Assembly (NCBI GenBank): GCA_050486405.1
Contig: JBJHDF010000015.1
Location: forward strand, 36,822 to 100,821
From: JBJHDF01 sp050486405
GTDB taxonomy: Bacteria; Pseudomonadota; Gammaproteobacteria; Pseudomonadales; Cellvibrionaceae
Direction: 5' to 3'
Length of the DNA: 64,000 nt
A program made the position numbers and the translations under genes. A model generated the notes under the pieces. It had not been told where the DNA came from. It did not search any database and saw only the letters and a program-made list of their open reading frames with translations. Below are positions 32,770 to 41,168 of this stretch, one piece after another. The first letter of the stretch is position 1. Each line of letters begins with the position of its first letter.

Positions 32770-35700
32770 TTACTGCAACACTTCCCGCCAATAGATGATC
32801 CGGTCCTGGCCGCGATAGCGGCCAAAGCCGTAGATGGCATCGATTTCGGCGTCGGGATTGCCGTCGCGGTTCCAGTCGTATTGCAGCCAGGGAAGATCCT
32901 GCAGATTGATGCGCACATTGAAGTTGCCGATATTGCCGGCGCCAGGCGCAGTGAAAGTGTGGCCGGCATCGCCGCCGGAAAAGACGATATCGTCATCCAC
33001 GCCCATATCCGTGTGAGTGTATTCACCGGTGCTGGTGCCGCCACCCACAGTAACCTCAAGGTTGGCGTCTATATCAATGCTGCCCTCCGGGTAGGTAATG
33101 GCGCTGCGCGACACCCGGGTGCAGTTGTCATCGACGCTGTCGCTCCAGTTGCCGTTGTTCCAGTACTGGGTGACAAAACGCACCGGCAGGGGATCGGTTT
33201 CCAGGCCGAAGGCGCTGTCCAGACGCAGGCGGCCGTGACGCAACTCGAAGGGAGCACCCAGCGCAACATGAGTGCAACTGTCATCGTCGCTGCAATCGTC
33301 GTCGCTCACGGGGTTCATATTGAGACCGTTCAGCGGACGATCGTCGAGCGCGTCGCTGAGCAGGAGACCCAGTTGCAGGTTGTCGTAGGGCCCATCGGGT
33401 ACAGCGGCGCGGGCCACGTAGGCTTCGTCGGTAAAAAATTCAAGAATGCCCTGCTCCCAACCGCCCGGCAGATCGATATTCAGGCGGCCGCCCCAGTCGC
33501 CACCGTCGCCCTCATTATCGTTTTCGGCGGCGTAACCCACCGTTGCCGTCTGGGCGTAGCCCAGGCCGATATTGTCGTAGTTGCTGGTGATGCCACCGCC
33601 CAGGGTGCGGGCCTGCAACTGATAACTCACTTCCATCGCCGGCTGATCCATATAGGAAAAACCGCTGCAACTGGTCACCACACTGGAGGACTGGAAATGG
33701 TAGTGGTGCGGATAGATACGCCCCACCGACACACTGTTGGACGCGGCCACGATATTGCCGGTGCCGAGATAATTGCCGCCCACCAGCAGCGCCTGTAAAC
33801 TCAGCGCGCCCACCTGATCCCAGACCAGACTTTCAAAGGCGACCACACCGTCGGTAACAGCGCCGCTGTTCACGCCGCCCAGAGTCCCGGTGTCGCCACC
33901 GGACGGGTACACCAGCGCGTAATTGAGGGCCACCGATTCCGGCGCCGACTCGCGGCCGAAGTTGGGGGTGACATTGCCATCGGCATTGCGCACTTCCACC
34001 TGGGCGTGGAAGTTTTCTCCCGCCGCCACAAAGCCACTGCCGCCGCTGGTGGTGCCGGGGTTGGGCGTACCGCCCGGAGTAGTCACCGAACTGATAAACA
34101 GAGTGTAAGGCCTGACCACGAATTCGTTGCTGGTGCCGTTCAGGGTGACGGCGGGGTCGTCGCCCTGGGCGGACAGTGCAAGTTGCGCGTGCAGTCGCAA
34201 CTGCCCCACGTCGGAGTAGTTGATGGGGATGGCGGCAACACCGTTGGCATCAAAGGTCAGTGTCACCGGCGCGTAGCCGATGGCATCACCGCTGTTGTTC
34301 GCCTGGGCCGGGCTGCCGGCCACCGTCAGGCTCTGCCCCGCCACACAGGTATCGGGATTGCGGCATTCGTAGGCCAGCCCCACAGTCTGGCTGCCCTGCA
34401 CCCGCCCCTCGCAGGCGCCGGTATCGGTGTTGGTGCGCACGGCGCGCAGAATGGGATTGCTGTCCGGCACCGCCGCCACCTGGTGGGCAATGGGATCCAG
34501 AGCGGCGTTGCCGTAAAACCGCAAGCCGGTATCGAGGAAGGTTAACGGATCCGACACGGCGGACAATGTACCGTCGGAGAGCTCAATGATTAACGTCGCG
34601 GGCGTGGTCTGCTGCAACGAGCGCACTACCGTGGTATCACTGCCATTGAAAGTGTGAGTGTTGCCTCCCACCCAGACACCGCTGGCCGGATTGGTAGCGA
34701 GTACTATCTGGGTGCCCGCCGGCGGCGGCACCGGATTGCCATCGATGTCGCGGGCAACAATGGTGACGGGTTCGGCTTCGCAGGTGATGCCCGTGCCGGC
34801 ATGGGTAATGGTGTAGTGATCGACAAAATCGTCGCAGGGGTGAGTCTCGTTCATGATGGCCACCACCTGGGCACCGTCCAGCACCCCGTCGTAGATGCGC
34901 ACTTCATCCAGATTGCCCTGGAAGTAGTTGCCGTCTCCCGCGCCGGTATCCTCCACCCGGCCAATGCTGGAAAAGGGCGTACCAATCAGGCCACCGGCGA
35001 TACCACCACTGTTTTCCAGCACACCGTTGACAAAAATCTGGAAGGTGCCCGCGTCGTGGTCCCGGGTCAGGGCCACGTGGTGCCAGGCACCGTTGTTGAC
35101 GCTGGTGGTGGATTTCCAGTTGGCAAAATCATCGCCCACCGACAGACCAATGCGACCGGATGCATCCAGCCAACCCCAGAAGATATCGTCGGTACCACCG
35201 GATAGCTCAACACCAGCGACGCCCGGGGCCACCCAGGCGGTGTCGCTGCCCACCTGTGTGGTGCGGATCCAGAACGCCAGGCTGGCGGTGCCGTTAAGGT
35301 AGCTGGACAACCCCGGTACGTTCACATAATCGTTGACGCCGTCGAACTCGCCATAACGGCAGGTGCCGGGATCGCCGGGAATGGCCGGCGAAGCACCGGC
35401 AGTGGAAGCACCGCCCACCGCCGTGCCGTGATTGCTGTTGCCGCTGCTGTCTTCCACCTGGCCGGCGGCACCGGTCCAGGCCGGTTCGTCCATGCGATAG
35501 TGGGCCACCAGGCTGGCATCGGGCTCCGGCACACAGTGATACAGGCCCTGCCCCAAGGTCGGTGTCGGCCCGGCGGGTATGGCCGGGAAGGGGCCGCCGG
35601 TTGGCCCCATACGCAAACGGATTACCGCCTGCCCAAAGTTCTCATAGTACTCCAGGCGTATCGGGTAGAGCGCGCCAGCCTGCAACTGGACACTGCCACT

Positions 35701-37680
35701 GGTATCCGTGGTGGCAGCGTGGTCGGTCCAGTTGTCGATAAGCAACTGGTTGTTGACCCACAGGCGAACACCGTCATCGGAAACCGTTTGAAACTGGTAA
35801 TTCCCGGTTGAATTGACGCGCACAAAACCTTCCCAGCGCACAAAAAACTGATCCGCACCTATACCCGGCACACCGGGTGCACCGGCACCCCAATCGAAGT
35901 CGATGGGGCCGTCCACGCGCACGCCATCGGGTGTGCCGGTGGGCGGTGTCGGCGGCGAGCCGCCGGTCCAGTTGTAGTAGTCACCAGGCAGGCCACCTTC
36001 CGGAATAAAGCCCGTCGGGCACTCCGAGGGCGGTACCGCAACGGCCGGCTCGGCGATAGCGAACTGGCCAAACCCGGTGATGCCCGTGCCCTGAGTGCTG
36101 GTACCGGTGCGGGCGCCCACCGTTACCGGGCTCCAACTGCCACCGGCAAACCGTTCGATCTCAAACAACTGGGGATTGGCACCGACATCAATGTCACCCG
36201 CCAGATAATTGAAAGTCACTTCCATATTGCTGGTCACCAAACCATCGCCGCTGAGTGTCCACCAACGATTCACCGAGCGGGCGGCATCCAGGCCGGAGGA
36301 GCCAATCTGCGGGTGATCACCGGCGCTCTGGGAAATACTGGCAATCAGAAACCCCGCCGCGCTGGTGGTATTGGGCAGACTGACGTTCAGCGGCCGATAG
36401 GCATCCGGCGCACCTATATCGAACACCCGGGACTGCCAGCCGGTGGGCATCCACAATCCGAGATTGCCCGCCACCCAGCCCGCCGTGCGGTTGACGCCAG
36501 ACCAGCCGGTCTGTGACACCCGCAACACATTGCTGCCGGTGGTCACCACACCCGTTGCCAGATTCAACTGGGTTTGCACCAGCACATCGGCGTTGAGTGT
36601 CAGGCCAGCGCTGTTGTTCACCTCCATATTCTGAAAGGTCGTGGCGCCGGTCAGTACCTGGGGCACGCTGCCGTTGAAACGGTGCAGACCGGCACCGGCG
36701 TTGAAGGTGCCGCTGTTGGTAAAGTTGGCGCGATAGTTCTGACCACCGCCGGCGCTGTTGGTGTAGGTGCCATTGTTGACAAAATTGCCCTGGTAATCGT
36801 GCGTGGCACTGGCGTTGACGGTGCCGTTGTTAACGAACGGGCCAGCGTAATTGACCGACGCGGAATTATTGAAGGTGACCCCGGCGTTGACGGTGGTGGT
36901 GCCGGTGATGGTGGGCGTTGCCCAGGTGGTCTGACTCTTGGTGCCGCTGCCGGCAAAGGTCAGGTTGTGGTAGTTGATCTCGCTGACACCCAACAGCGCT
37001 GTCTGGTTGGCGCCGCCGTAGATAAAAGTGCTGGCGGTGCCGGGCGCCAGGGTCATGGCGGAGGTGTTGAAGGCACCATTCAAACGCAGTGTGCCGCCGC
37101 CGCCGGTCATATCAATCACGGCGGTATTGGCGGCACCGTCCGCACTCAAGGCGCCGTTGATCAACAGGCTGCCAGTGGTAATCTCCACCCGGGCATGCTG
37201 GGTGAAGGCGTCCACGGACTTGCTCAACGCCAGGCTGCCAACGGTAACGCTGCCAGCATTGACCGCCAGCACATTGGGATTGTCACCGCCGCTGGGTTTG
37301 TAAATGGTGAAGGCGCCGCTTACGGTGAGGCTGGAACTGGCCGTCGCCAGCACCAGAGAGTTGCCCCGCTGGTTACCCTGGGTACCGGAGTTGCCCAGGG
37401 TGACGCTGGCCGCCACGGCGCTGAAACCGGCGGGAATGGTCACCACGTCGGTGAGCTCGGGTGAACCTCCCGTACGGTTGATCACCACATGGCTGCCTGC
37501 ATTGGGAATGCCGCCGCCGCAACCGGTCCAGGTGGCGGCGCTGTTCCAGGGACCACCACCACCCACGGCAGTGCAGGCAAAGGCCACATCCGCCGCCAGC
37601 CAGGCACCCAGACAAAACAAGACCAGGCTCCGGAATCCGGGGCGGCGCCGTATTGTCTGCTTCTGGTCTGCTGTATTCAT
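32770..37680 (-). CDS. mshQ: MSHA pilus tip adhesin-like protein MshQ
   Basis: A 1636-residue secreted protein (GTG at 37704 would add 8 residues). Signal: RSLVLFCLGAWLAADVAFAC. Order of domains: a repetitive N-terminal region full of NNGTVN/NFTNSG-type strands (about 50-400), a PA14 domain near 560-690 (YNWTGG...VRWEGFVRVNSTGNYQF...IDNWTDH), a LamG/concanavalin domain near 720-930 (SLAFWIRT, VALTRDHDAGTF), an Ig-like stretch, and the DUF6701 C-terminus characteristic of MshQ (GLRFYGNAALDP onward). Cysteines in the last 500 residues are probably disulfide-bonded. It is the final gene of the msh cluster. PA14 and LamG suggest carbohydrate binding at a surface. Confidence 0.9.
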   Translation of the reverse strand: MNTADQKQTIRRRPGFRSLVLFCLGAWLAADVAFACTAVGGGGPWNSAATWTGCGGGIPNAGSHVVINRTGGSPELTDVVTIPAGFSAVAASVTLGNSGTQGNQRGNSLVLATASSSLTVSGAFTIYKPSGGDNPNVLAVNAGSVTVGSLALSKSVDAFTQHARVEITTGSLLINGALSADGAANTAVIDMTGGGGTLRLNGAFNTSAMTLAPGTASTFIYGGANQTALLGVSEINYHNLTFAGSGTKSQTTWATPTITGTTTVNAGVTFNNSASVNYAGPFVNNGTVNASATHDYQGNFVNNGTYTNSAGGGQNYRANFTNSGTFNAGAGLHRFNGSVPQVLTGATTFQNMEVNNSAGLTLNADVLVQTQLNLATGVVTTGSNVLRVSQTGWSGVNRTAGWVAGNLGLWMPTGWQSRVFDIGAPDAYRPLNVSLPNTTSAAGFLIASISQSAGDHPQIGSSGLDAARSVNRWWTLSGDGLVTSNMEVTFNYLAGDIDVGANPQLFEIERFAGGSWSPVTVGARTGTSTQGTGITGFGQFAIAEPAVAVPPSECPTGFIPEGGLPGDYYNWTGGSPPTPPTGTPDGVRVDGPIDFDWGAGAPGVPGIGADQFFVRWEGFVRVNSTGNYQFQTVSDDGVRLWVNNQLLIDNWTDHAATTDTSGSVQLQAGALYPIRLEYYENFGQAVIRLRMGPTGGPFPAIPAGPTPTLGQGLYHCVPEPDASLVAHYRMDEPAWTGAAGQVEDSSGNSNHGTAVGGASTAGASPAIPGDPGTCRYGEFDGVNDYVNVPGLSSYLNGTASLAFWIRTTQVGSDTAWVAPGVAGVELSGGTDDIFWGWLDASGRIGLSVGDDFANWKSTTSVNNGAWHHVALTRDHDAGTFQIFVNGVLENSGGIAGGLIGTPFSSIGRVEDTGAGDGNYFQGNLDEVRIYDGVLDGAQVVAIMNETHPCDDFVDHYTITHAGTGITCEAEPVTIVARDIDGNPVPPPAGTQIVLATNPASGVWVGGNTHTFNGSDTTVVRSLQQTTPATLIIELSDGTLSAVSDPLTFLDTGLRFYGNAALDPIAHQVAAVPDSNPILRAVRTNTDTGACEGRVQGSQTVGLAYECRNPDTCVAGQSLTVAGSPAQANNSGDAIGYAPVTLTFDANGVAAIPINYSDVGQLRLHAQLALSAQGDDPAVTLNGTSNEFVVRPYTLFISSVTTPGGTPNPGTTSGGSGFVAAGENFHAQVEVRNADGNVTPNFGRESAPESVALNYALVYPSGGDTGTLGGVNSGAVTDGVVAFESLVWDQVGALSLQALLVGGNYLGTGNIVAASNSVSVGRIYPHHYHFQSSSVVTSCSGFSYMDQPAMEVSYQLQARTLGGGITSNYDNIGLGYAQTATVGYAAENDNEGDGGDWGGRLNIDLPGGWEQGILEFFTDEAYVARAAVPDGPYDNLQLGLLLSDALDDRPLNGLNMNPVSDDDCSDDDSCTHVALGAPFELRHGRLRLDSAFGLETDPLPVRFVTQYWNNGNWSDSVDDNCTRVSRSAITYPEGSIDIDANLEVTVGGGTSTGEYTHTDMGVDDDIVFSGGDAGHTFTAPGAGNIGNFNVRINLQDLPWLQYDWNRDGNPDAEIDAIYGFGRYRGQDRIIYWREVLQ

Positions 37681-37711
37681 GTTCAACTCAAGTCCGCTGG
37701 TCACACCGGCT

Positions 37712-38167
37712 TCACTCCTCGGCCATCAGGGCCGATACCTCTATGGTACGCTGGGCCTGCAGACTGCCCGCCTGACACTGGCCATGGCTGGTGATGGTGT
37801 AGAAACTGGTCTCGTTCATCTCCTGTCGGGCACAGCTGATTTGCGCCGAGCAGTTGTTCAGCCCCGGGATATTGTCATAGCCGCGCAGCAAATTGATGGC
37901 GGCGCACTGGCCGTCCACCGTGGCCCGGCTGCTGGCGTCCGGGTAAAAAAGAAGACTCATGCCCTCCTGGGCGCCGCTTTCGGCGGCGTAAAACGCCTGT
38001 ACGCTGATCAGTTCCTGCACGGCGCCGATATTGGTCTGGGCGCTGACGCGCCACAGACCCAGGGCCAGCAATCCCAGCACCAGCATCATAAACAGTGCCA
38101 GGGGCAGCAGAAAGCCGCGCTGGCGGCCGATGGGCGATGTTTCAGGGCACATTGCTTCAGGGCACAT
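37712..38167 (-). CDS. mshP: MSHA minor protein MshP
   Basis: A 151-residue minor pilin-like protein. GRQRGFLLPLALFMMLVLGL is a hydrophobic N-terminal helix after a glycine, like the PilX/MshP family, and conserved cysteines lie in the C-terminal half. Two ATGs 15 bp apart, 38167 and 38152, arise from a direct duplication of TTCAGGGCACATTGC. Starting at 38167 gives MCPEAMCPET and overlaps mshO by 11 nt; starting at 38152 leaves no overlap. Either is possible. Confidence 0.85.
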   Translation of the reverse strand: MCPEAMCPETSPIGRQRGFLLPLALFMMLVLGLLALGLWRVSAQTNIGAVQELISVQAFYAAESGAQEGMSLLFYPDASSRATVDGQCAAINLLRGYDNIPGLNNCSAQISCARQEMNETSFYTITSHGQCQAGSLQAQRTIEVSALMAEE

Positions 38168-38912
38168 TGCGCAGCATCACCTCCTGATTGTAGGTCACCT
38201 GCTCGCCGCCGCGACTGAACGCCAGATTGATAACCACACGCAGATTGACACTGGTGGCACCGCCATCGAGCACCGCAAAGGGAGCGCCCACGGCGCTCAC
38301 GCCGCCGGCCAGCAGGTCACTGGCGGCGCTCTGGGACAATACATTGGCGGCCGTCGGATCGAGGCCCGCGTAAAAACGCAACTGATCGTTGCTGACGCAG
38401 AACGCCTGGGGGCTGTCCACCAGATAGAAACGCTGACTGAAGGAATCCCGCAACCAGTTGTTGCCGTTGATGGCCGCCGCCGCATCGCCGCCGTAAGCGG
38501 CCAGGGACGCAGGTGAGCCGCCGTAGACCTCCGCCGGCGACAGGGCACCGACGGAAATGTATTGCGCGGACCAAAAATCATCGTCACTGTGCGGACCGAC
38601 GGTGACCGGATCGCCGAACATCACCGAGCCCAGATAGTGACCGCTGCCGGCGATGGGGAAAAACTGCAGGCAGTCGCCGCCGTCGGTGACCCGCACGGTG
38701 TAGGGCAAGGCACCGCGCAGTTGCCGGGTCATGCGCTCCAGCGCGGGACGGCTGGCGTTGATCAACTCCCCCCGACTCTGGTTCACCTGGTGCAGGCGCA
38801 CGGCGTTGACCACCAACTGGGCGCTGATAACGGCGGTGATGGACAGAATGACCACCACGGTGATCACTTCGATCAGGGTAAAGCCTCCCTGCCTGGCCAG
38901 CGGGCGGGCCAT
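38157..38912 (-). CDS. mshO: MSHA minor pilin MshO
   Basis: A 251-residue type IV prepilin-like protein: leader MARPLARQGG, cleavage before FTLIEVITVVVILSITAV, including Glu5 needed for assembly. The long globular C-terminus is typical of MshO/PilW-class minor pilins that prime the fibre. Its ATG overlaps the mshD stop by one base. Confidence 0.92.
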   Translation of the reverse strand: MARPLARQGGFTLIEVITVVVILSITAVISAQLVVNAVRLHQVNQSRGELINASRPALERMTRQLRGALPYTVRVTDGGDCLQFFPIAGSGHYLGSVMFGDPVTVGPHSDDDFWSAQYISVGALSPAEVYGGSPASLAAYGGDAAAAINGNNWLRDSFSQRFYLVDSPQAFCVSNDQLRFYAGLDPTAANVLSQSAASDLLAGGVSAVGAPFAVLDGGATSVNLRVVINLAFSRGGEQVTYNQEVMLRNVP

Positions 38913-39475
38913 CAGAAATTGGTCCTGTAGGCACTGAGAGTCAGGGATTCACCACTGGGTGCGGTGGCCACTACCGTCACCAAACGCGCCGCCGCCGGGT
39001 CTATGCCCAGATCGCCGCCAGCACCCGGCGTCACGCTAACCTGGGTGCTGTAACCCGGGTAGGGATTGGCGGTGACGCCATCCCAGTCGCTGACCCCACC
39101 GCCGCCGGTGCAGGCCGGTGCCGGCGGCTGGTCGGCGGGCACGATACTGCCGCAGGCGGGCACGCCGCCGGCGGGGGTGGCAGCATCGTAGGGTTGCGCC
39201 AGAGCCTGGTCCAGTTGCGACTGGGCCAACTCCAGCAGGCGCACCCGGACTATGGGGTCGACGCTGCCGGTGGCCACCCGCTGGTAGGCCGCCATTACCC
39301 CCACCATGGCCAGGCTGATCACCACCAGCCCGGCAATCAGCTCAATCAGGCTGAAGCCGCGCTTCCTCTTCTCCCCGGGCTCTCCCCACCCCACCCCTCC
39401 CCTCATAGAGGGGAGGGAGCACTCCCCCTCCACAAGCGGAGGGGGCCGGGGGGAGGTGTGGCTAGTAATGCACAT
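38912..39475 (-). CDS. mshD: MSHA minor pilin MshD with enlarged leader
   Basis: The mature part begins at FSLIELIAGLVVISLAMVGV after EKRKRG, a prepilin cleavage site with Glu5, and continues as an MshD-type minor pilin. ATG at 39475 has a GGAGG site 9 nt upstream (inside mshC), which supports it strongly. The leader would then be about 40 residues instead of 6-10, because a dispersed palindromic element (39381-39459) lies in frame between the ATG and the KRKRG region. An internal ATG at 39406, inside the element, lacks a ribosome site. The mshC stop overlaps by 14 nt. Confidence 0.85.
   Translation of the reverse strand: MCITSHTSPRPPPLVEGECSLPSMRGGVGWGEPGEKRKRGFSLIELIAGLVVISLAMVGVMAAYQRVATGSVDPIVRVRLLELAQSQLDQALAQPYDAATPAGGVPACGSIVPADQPPAPACTGGGGVSDWDGVTANPYPGYSTQVSVTPGAGGDLGIDPAAARLVTVVATAPSGESLTLSAYRTNF
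39381..39459. repeat. Dispersed GC-rich palindromic element, copy B, inside mshD leader
   Basis: Nearly the same as copy A at 12964-13044: the dyad CCCCTCATAGAGGGG, then CTCCCCCTC...GAGGGGGCCGGGGGG. The same two-dyad order and G-rich tail are kept. It lies in a coding leader here, not in an intergenic gap. Confidence 0.85.
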
Positions 39476-39905
39476 AACCACTGGCCTCCACCGTCACCAC
39501 GGCAGACACACCCCCTCTGGTGAGGGTCAGGGTTGTGGGAACCGATGGGCTGACAATGCGGCCCAGCTTGTCGTAGGTAAAGGTGGTGGGACCTGGCGGC
39601 GATACGGATACGCCCGAGGGAAAATTTATCGGATTCTCCAGGCCGGGAGTGTTGGCGGGCAAACCATTGACGTTTACGGTGACCGAGTTTGAGTCAACCA
39701 CGGCGACTACCGCATCATCGGTGGAGCGGGCCATGGCCGTCTGCTGGGCAAAAAACAAGGCCGCGACCAGAGAGTCGCGGCCTGTCTGTACTGCGGCGGT
39801 ATCGGAGGTGGCAAAGCGGGGGTACACCATCACACTGATCACGCCGATAATAATAATCACCGCGATCAGTTCGACCAGGCTAAACCCCCGCTGCCGATGA
39901 CACAC
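39462..39905 (-). CDS. mshC: MSHA minor pilin MshC
   Basis: A type IV prepilin: a 7-residue leader MCHRQRG and the mature start FSLVELIAVIIIIGVISVMV with Glu5. I chose GTG at 39905 because AGGTGG lies 9 nt upstream and the leader length is normal; GTG at 39923 would add six residues. The C-terminus VTVEASGYVHY fits MshC. It follows mshA by 30 nt. Confidence 0.88.
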   Translation of the reverse strand: MCHRQRGFSLVELIAVIIIIGVISVMVYPRFATSDTAAVQTGRDSLVAALFFAQQTAMARSTDDAVVAVVDSNSVTVNVNGLPANTPGLENPINFPSGVSVSPPGPTTFTYDKLGRIVSPSVPTTLTLTRGGVSAVVTVEASGYVHY

Positions 39906-39935
39906 CGTTAGCCACCACCTCACTCCACTGCGTCA

Positions 39936-40340
39936 TCAGGGAGAAGGGTCTGCCACATGGATACCGACAAACGTGGACGTGGCACTGCCCAAACCCGACA
40001 GCGTGCAGTTTGCAGTGGTGCCGGTTGGCGCATCAATAGCCGCCGCAGTGATGGAATACCCAGCGGGCAAAGCGGTGGTCAGCAGTGCTGAGGCATCTGT
40101 GCAGTTGGCAATAGCCGTGGGCGTGGGTGCACCGGTGATGCCCGCTTCATACGCTACCGCCGCCGCGTAGTTCAGAGCCACAGCACTGCCCAAATTACCG
40201 GCAATTCCATCTGCCGCTGCCTGTTCTGCCGCTGCAGACAGGTTCACAAACCTCGGCACCGCCGTAGCAGCCAGAATACCGAGAATCACGATCACCGCAA
40301 TCAGCTCGATCAGGGTAAAACCGGATTGTTGTTGTTTCAT
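39936..40340 (-). CDS. mshA: MSHA major pilin MshA
   Basis: A 134-residue major pilin: leader MKQQQSG, mature FTLIELIAVIVILGILAATA with Glu5, helix continuing through AVPRFVNLSAAAEQAAADGI, and a cysteine pair (IANCTD and TANCTL) forming the C-terminal disulfide loop. The ATG has a GGAG site 7-8 nt upstream. It is short for MshA. A 270-bp gap upstream is unique in this otherwise tightly packed operon and suggests its own promoter for high expression. Confidence 0.95.
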   Translation of the reverse strand: MKQQQSGFTLIELIAVIVILGILAATAVPRFVNLSAAAEQAAADGIAGNLGSAVALNYAAAVAYEAGITGAPTPTAIANCTDASALLTTALPAGYSITAAAIDAPTGTTANCTLSGLGSATSTFVGIHVADPSP

Positions 40341-40610
40341 ATCGACTCTCCAACTTGGAAATAAAAAGGTTATTGATAAAACCGTATCTTCAGGCCCGCC
40401 TTACCGGACGCGGAACAATCGTTGGTCTTCCCTGGTAAACCTTGACGGTGACCAGTGCCCCGTCGAGGCACCACCGCAAATGCCAAAATCCTGTCACACC
40501 CTCAGCCACAATATAGACCATGGCATGACGGGCCGCCACTTGGCGACTCCCCTTTTTTACCCGTTTTGCGCCGTTTGTGGCGCGGATTGCGCATTTCGTC
40601 GGCGCGCCGC
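40341..40610 (-). promoter_or_regulatory. mshF-mshA intergenic region
   Basis: 270 bp with no convincing gene. mshB, which occupies this place in Vibrio, is absent. It probably carries the mshA promoter, since major pilins are made in excess. A TATATT-like -10 and an A/T-rich stretch near 40350-40380 are visible, but no complete -35/-10 pair stands out, nor a sigma-54 site. I looked for the c-di-GMP-I (GEMM) riboswitch known from some pilus genes and did not see its core. Confidence 0.4.
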
Positions 40611-41165
40611 TCAGCGCCGCCGGCCACCTACCCACACCTCGCCGCTGGCGGGGGTATAGTCCACATGGTAGCGCCCCTGTTCATCCTGCAGCCGGTAGCG
40701 ACAGGTGGCCCCTTCGGCGACGGTGGAAATATGGTAAGGCCTGGAGCCCTCCGCTTCGCGCCCGGCCACCGTGGCCGCCGGCGGGCCATGGAGCAATGCC
40801 TGCCAGAGCTGATAGCAGCGCTCGGGTGTCTGGGGCTCGCCGGGCACCACCGGCTCCGTGGCCAGGGGCCAGCCGTCTTCACTGACGTACACCCAGACCG
40901 GTACCGACTCCGCCGCCTCACCGGCGAGCTGCTGCAGGTGCCAGTGGGTATCGTGCAGCGCCACCGGCGAACGGCCGTCCAGAATCCAGCGGGCGCGCAC
41001 GGCGGCGGTGGCGGTCACAAAATTGCTGGCCAGCCGCTCCACCCCGAGGCGCCGCACCTCGCGGGTCATGGCCGCGTAGTAGTACAGCGCCGTACCGATC
41101 AGCAGGCAGATCACCACGGACACCACAACAAACTCGAATTGCGTCAGTCCGCCCTGGCGTTTCAT
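40611..41165 (-). CDS. mshF: MSHA biogenesis protein MshF
   Basis: A 184-residue pilin-like protein, MKRQGGLTQFEFVVVSVVIC, with a hydrophobic N-terminal helix and an acidic residue near position 5 after the glycine, then a soluble domain (AVRARWILDGRSPV, VWVYVSEDGWPL). This matches MshF, a poorly characterised MSHA component. Its position between mshG and mshA is the usual one. ATG at 41165, 3 nt after the mshG stop. Confidence 0.85.
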   Translation of the reverse strand: MKRQGGLTQFEFVVVSVVICLLIGTALYYYAAMTREVRRLGVERLASNFVTATAAVRARWILDGRSPVALHDTHWHLQQLAGEAAESVPVWVYVSEDGWPLATEPVVPGEPQTPERCYQLWQALLHGPPAATVAGREAEGSRPYHISTVAEGATCRYRLQDEQGRYHVDYTPASGEVWVGGRRR

Positions 41166-41168
41166 GGC

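Noticed and set aside
40341..40610. Possible c-di-GMP riboswitch ahead of mshA
   Set aside because: The conserved GEMM core (ACGCAAAGC-type blocks) is not present on the minus strand.
40390..40635. 81-codon frame in the mshF-mshA gap, the place of mshB
   Set aside because: It starts inside mshF, has no pilin leader or Glu5, and no coding look; treated as chance.
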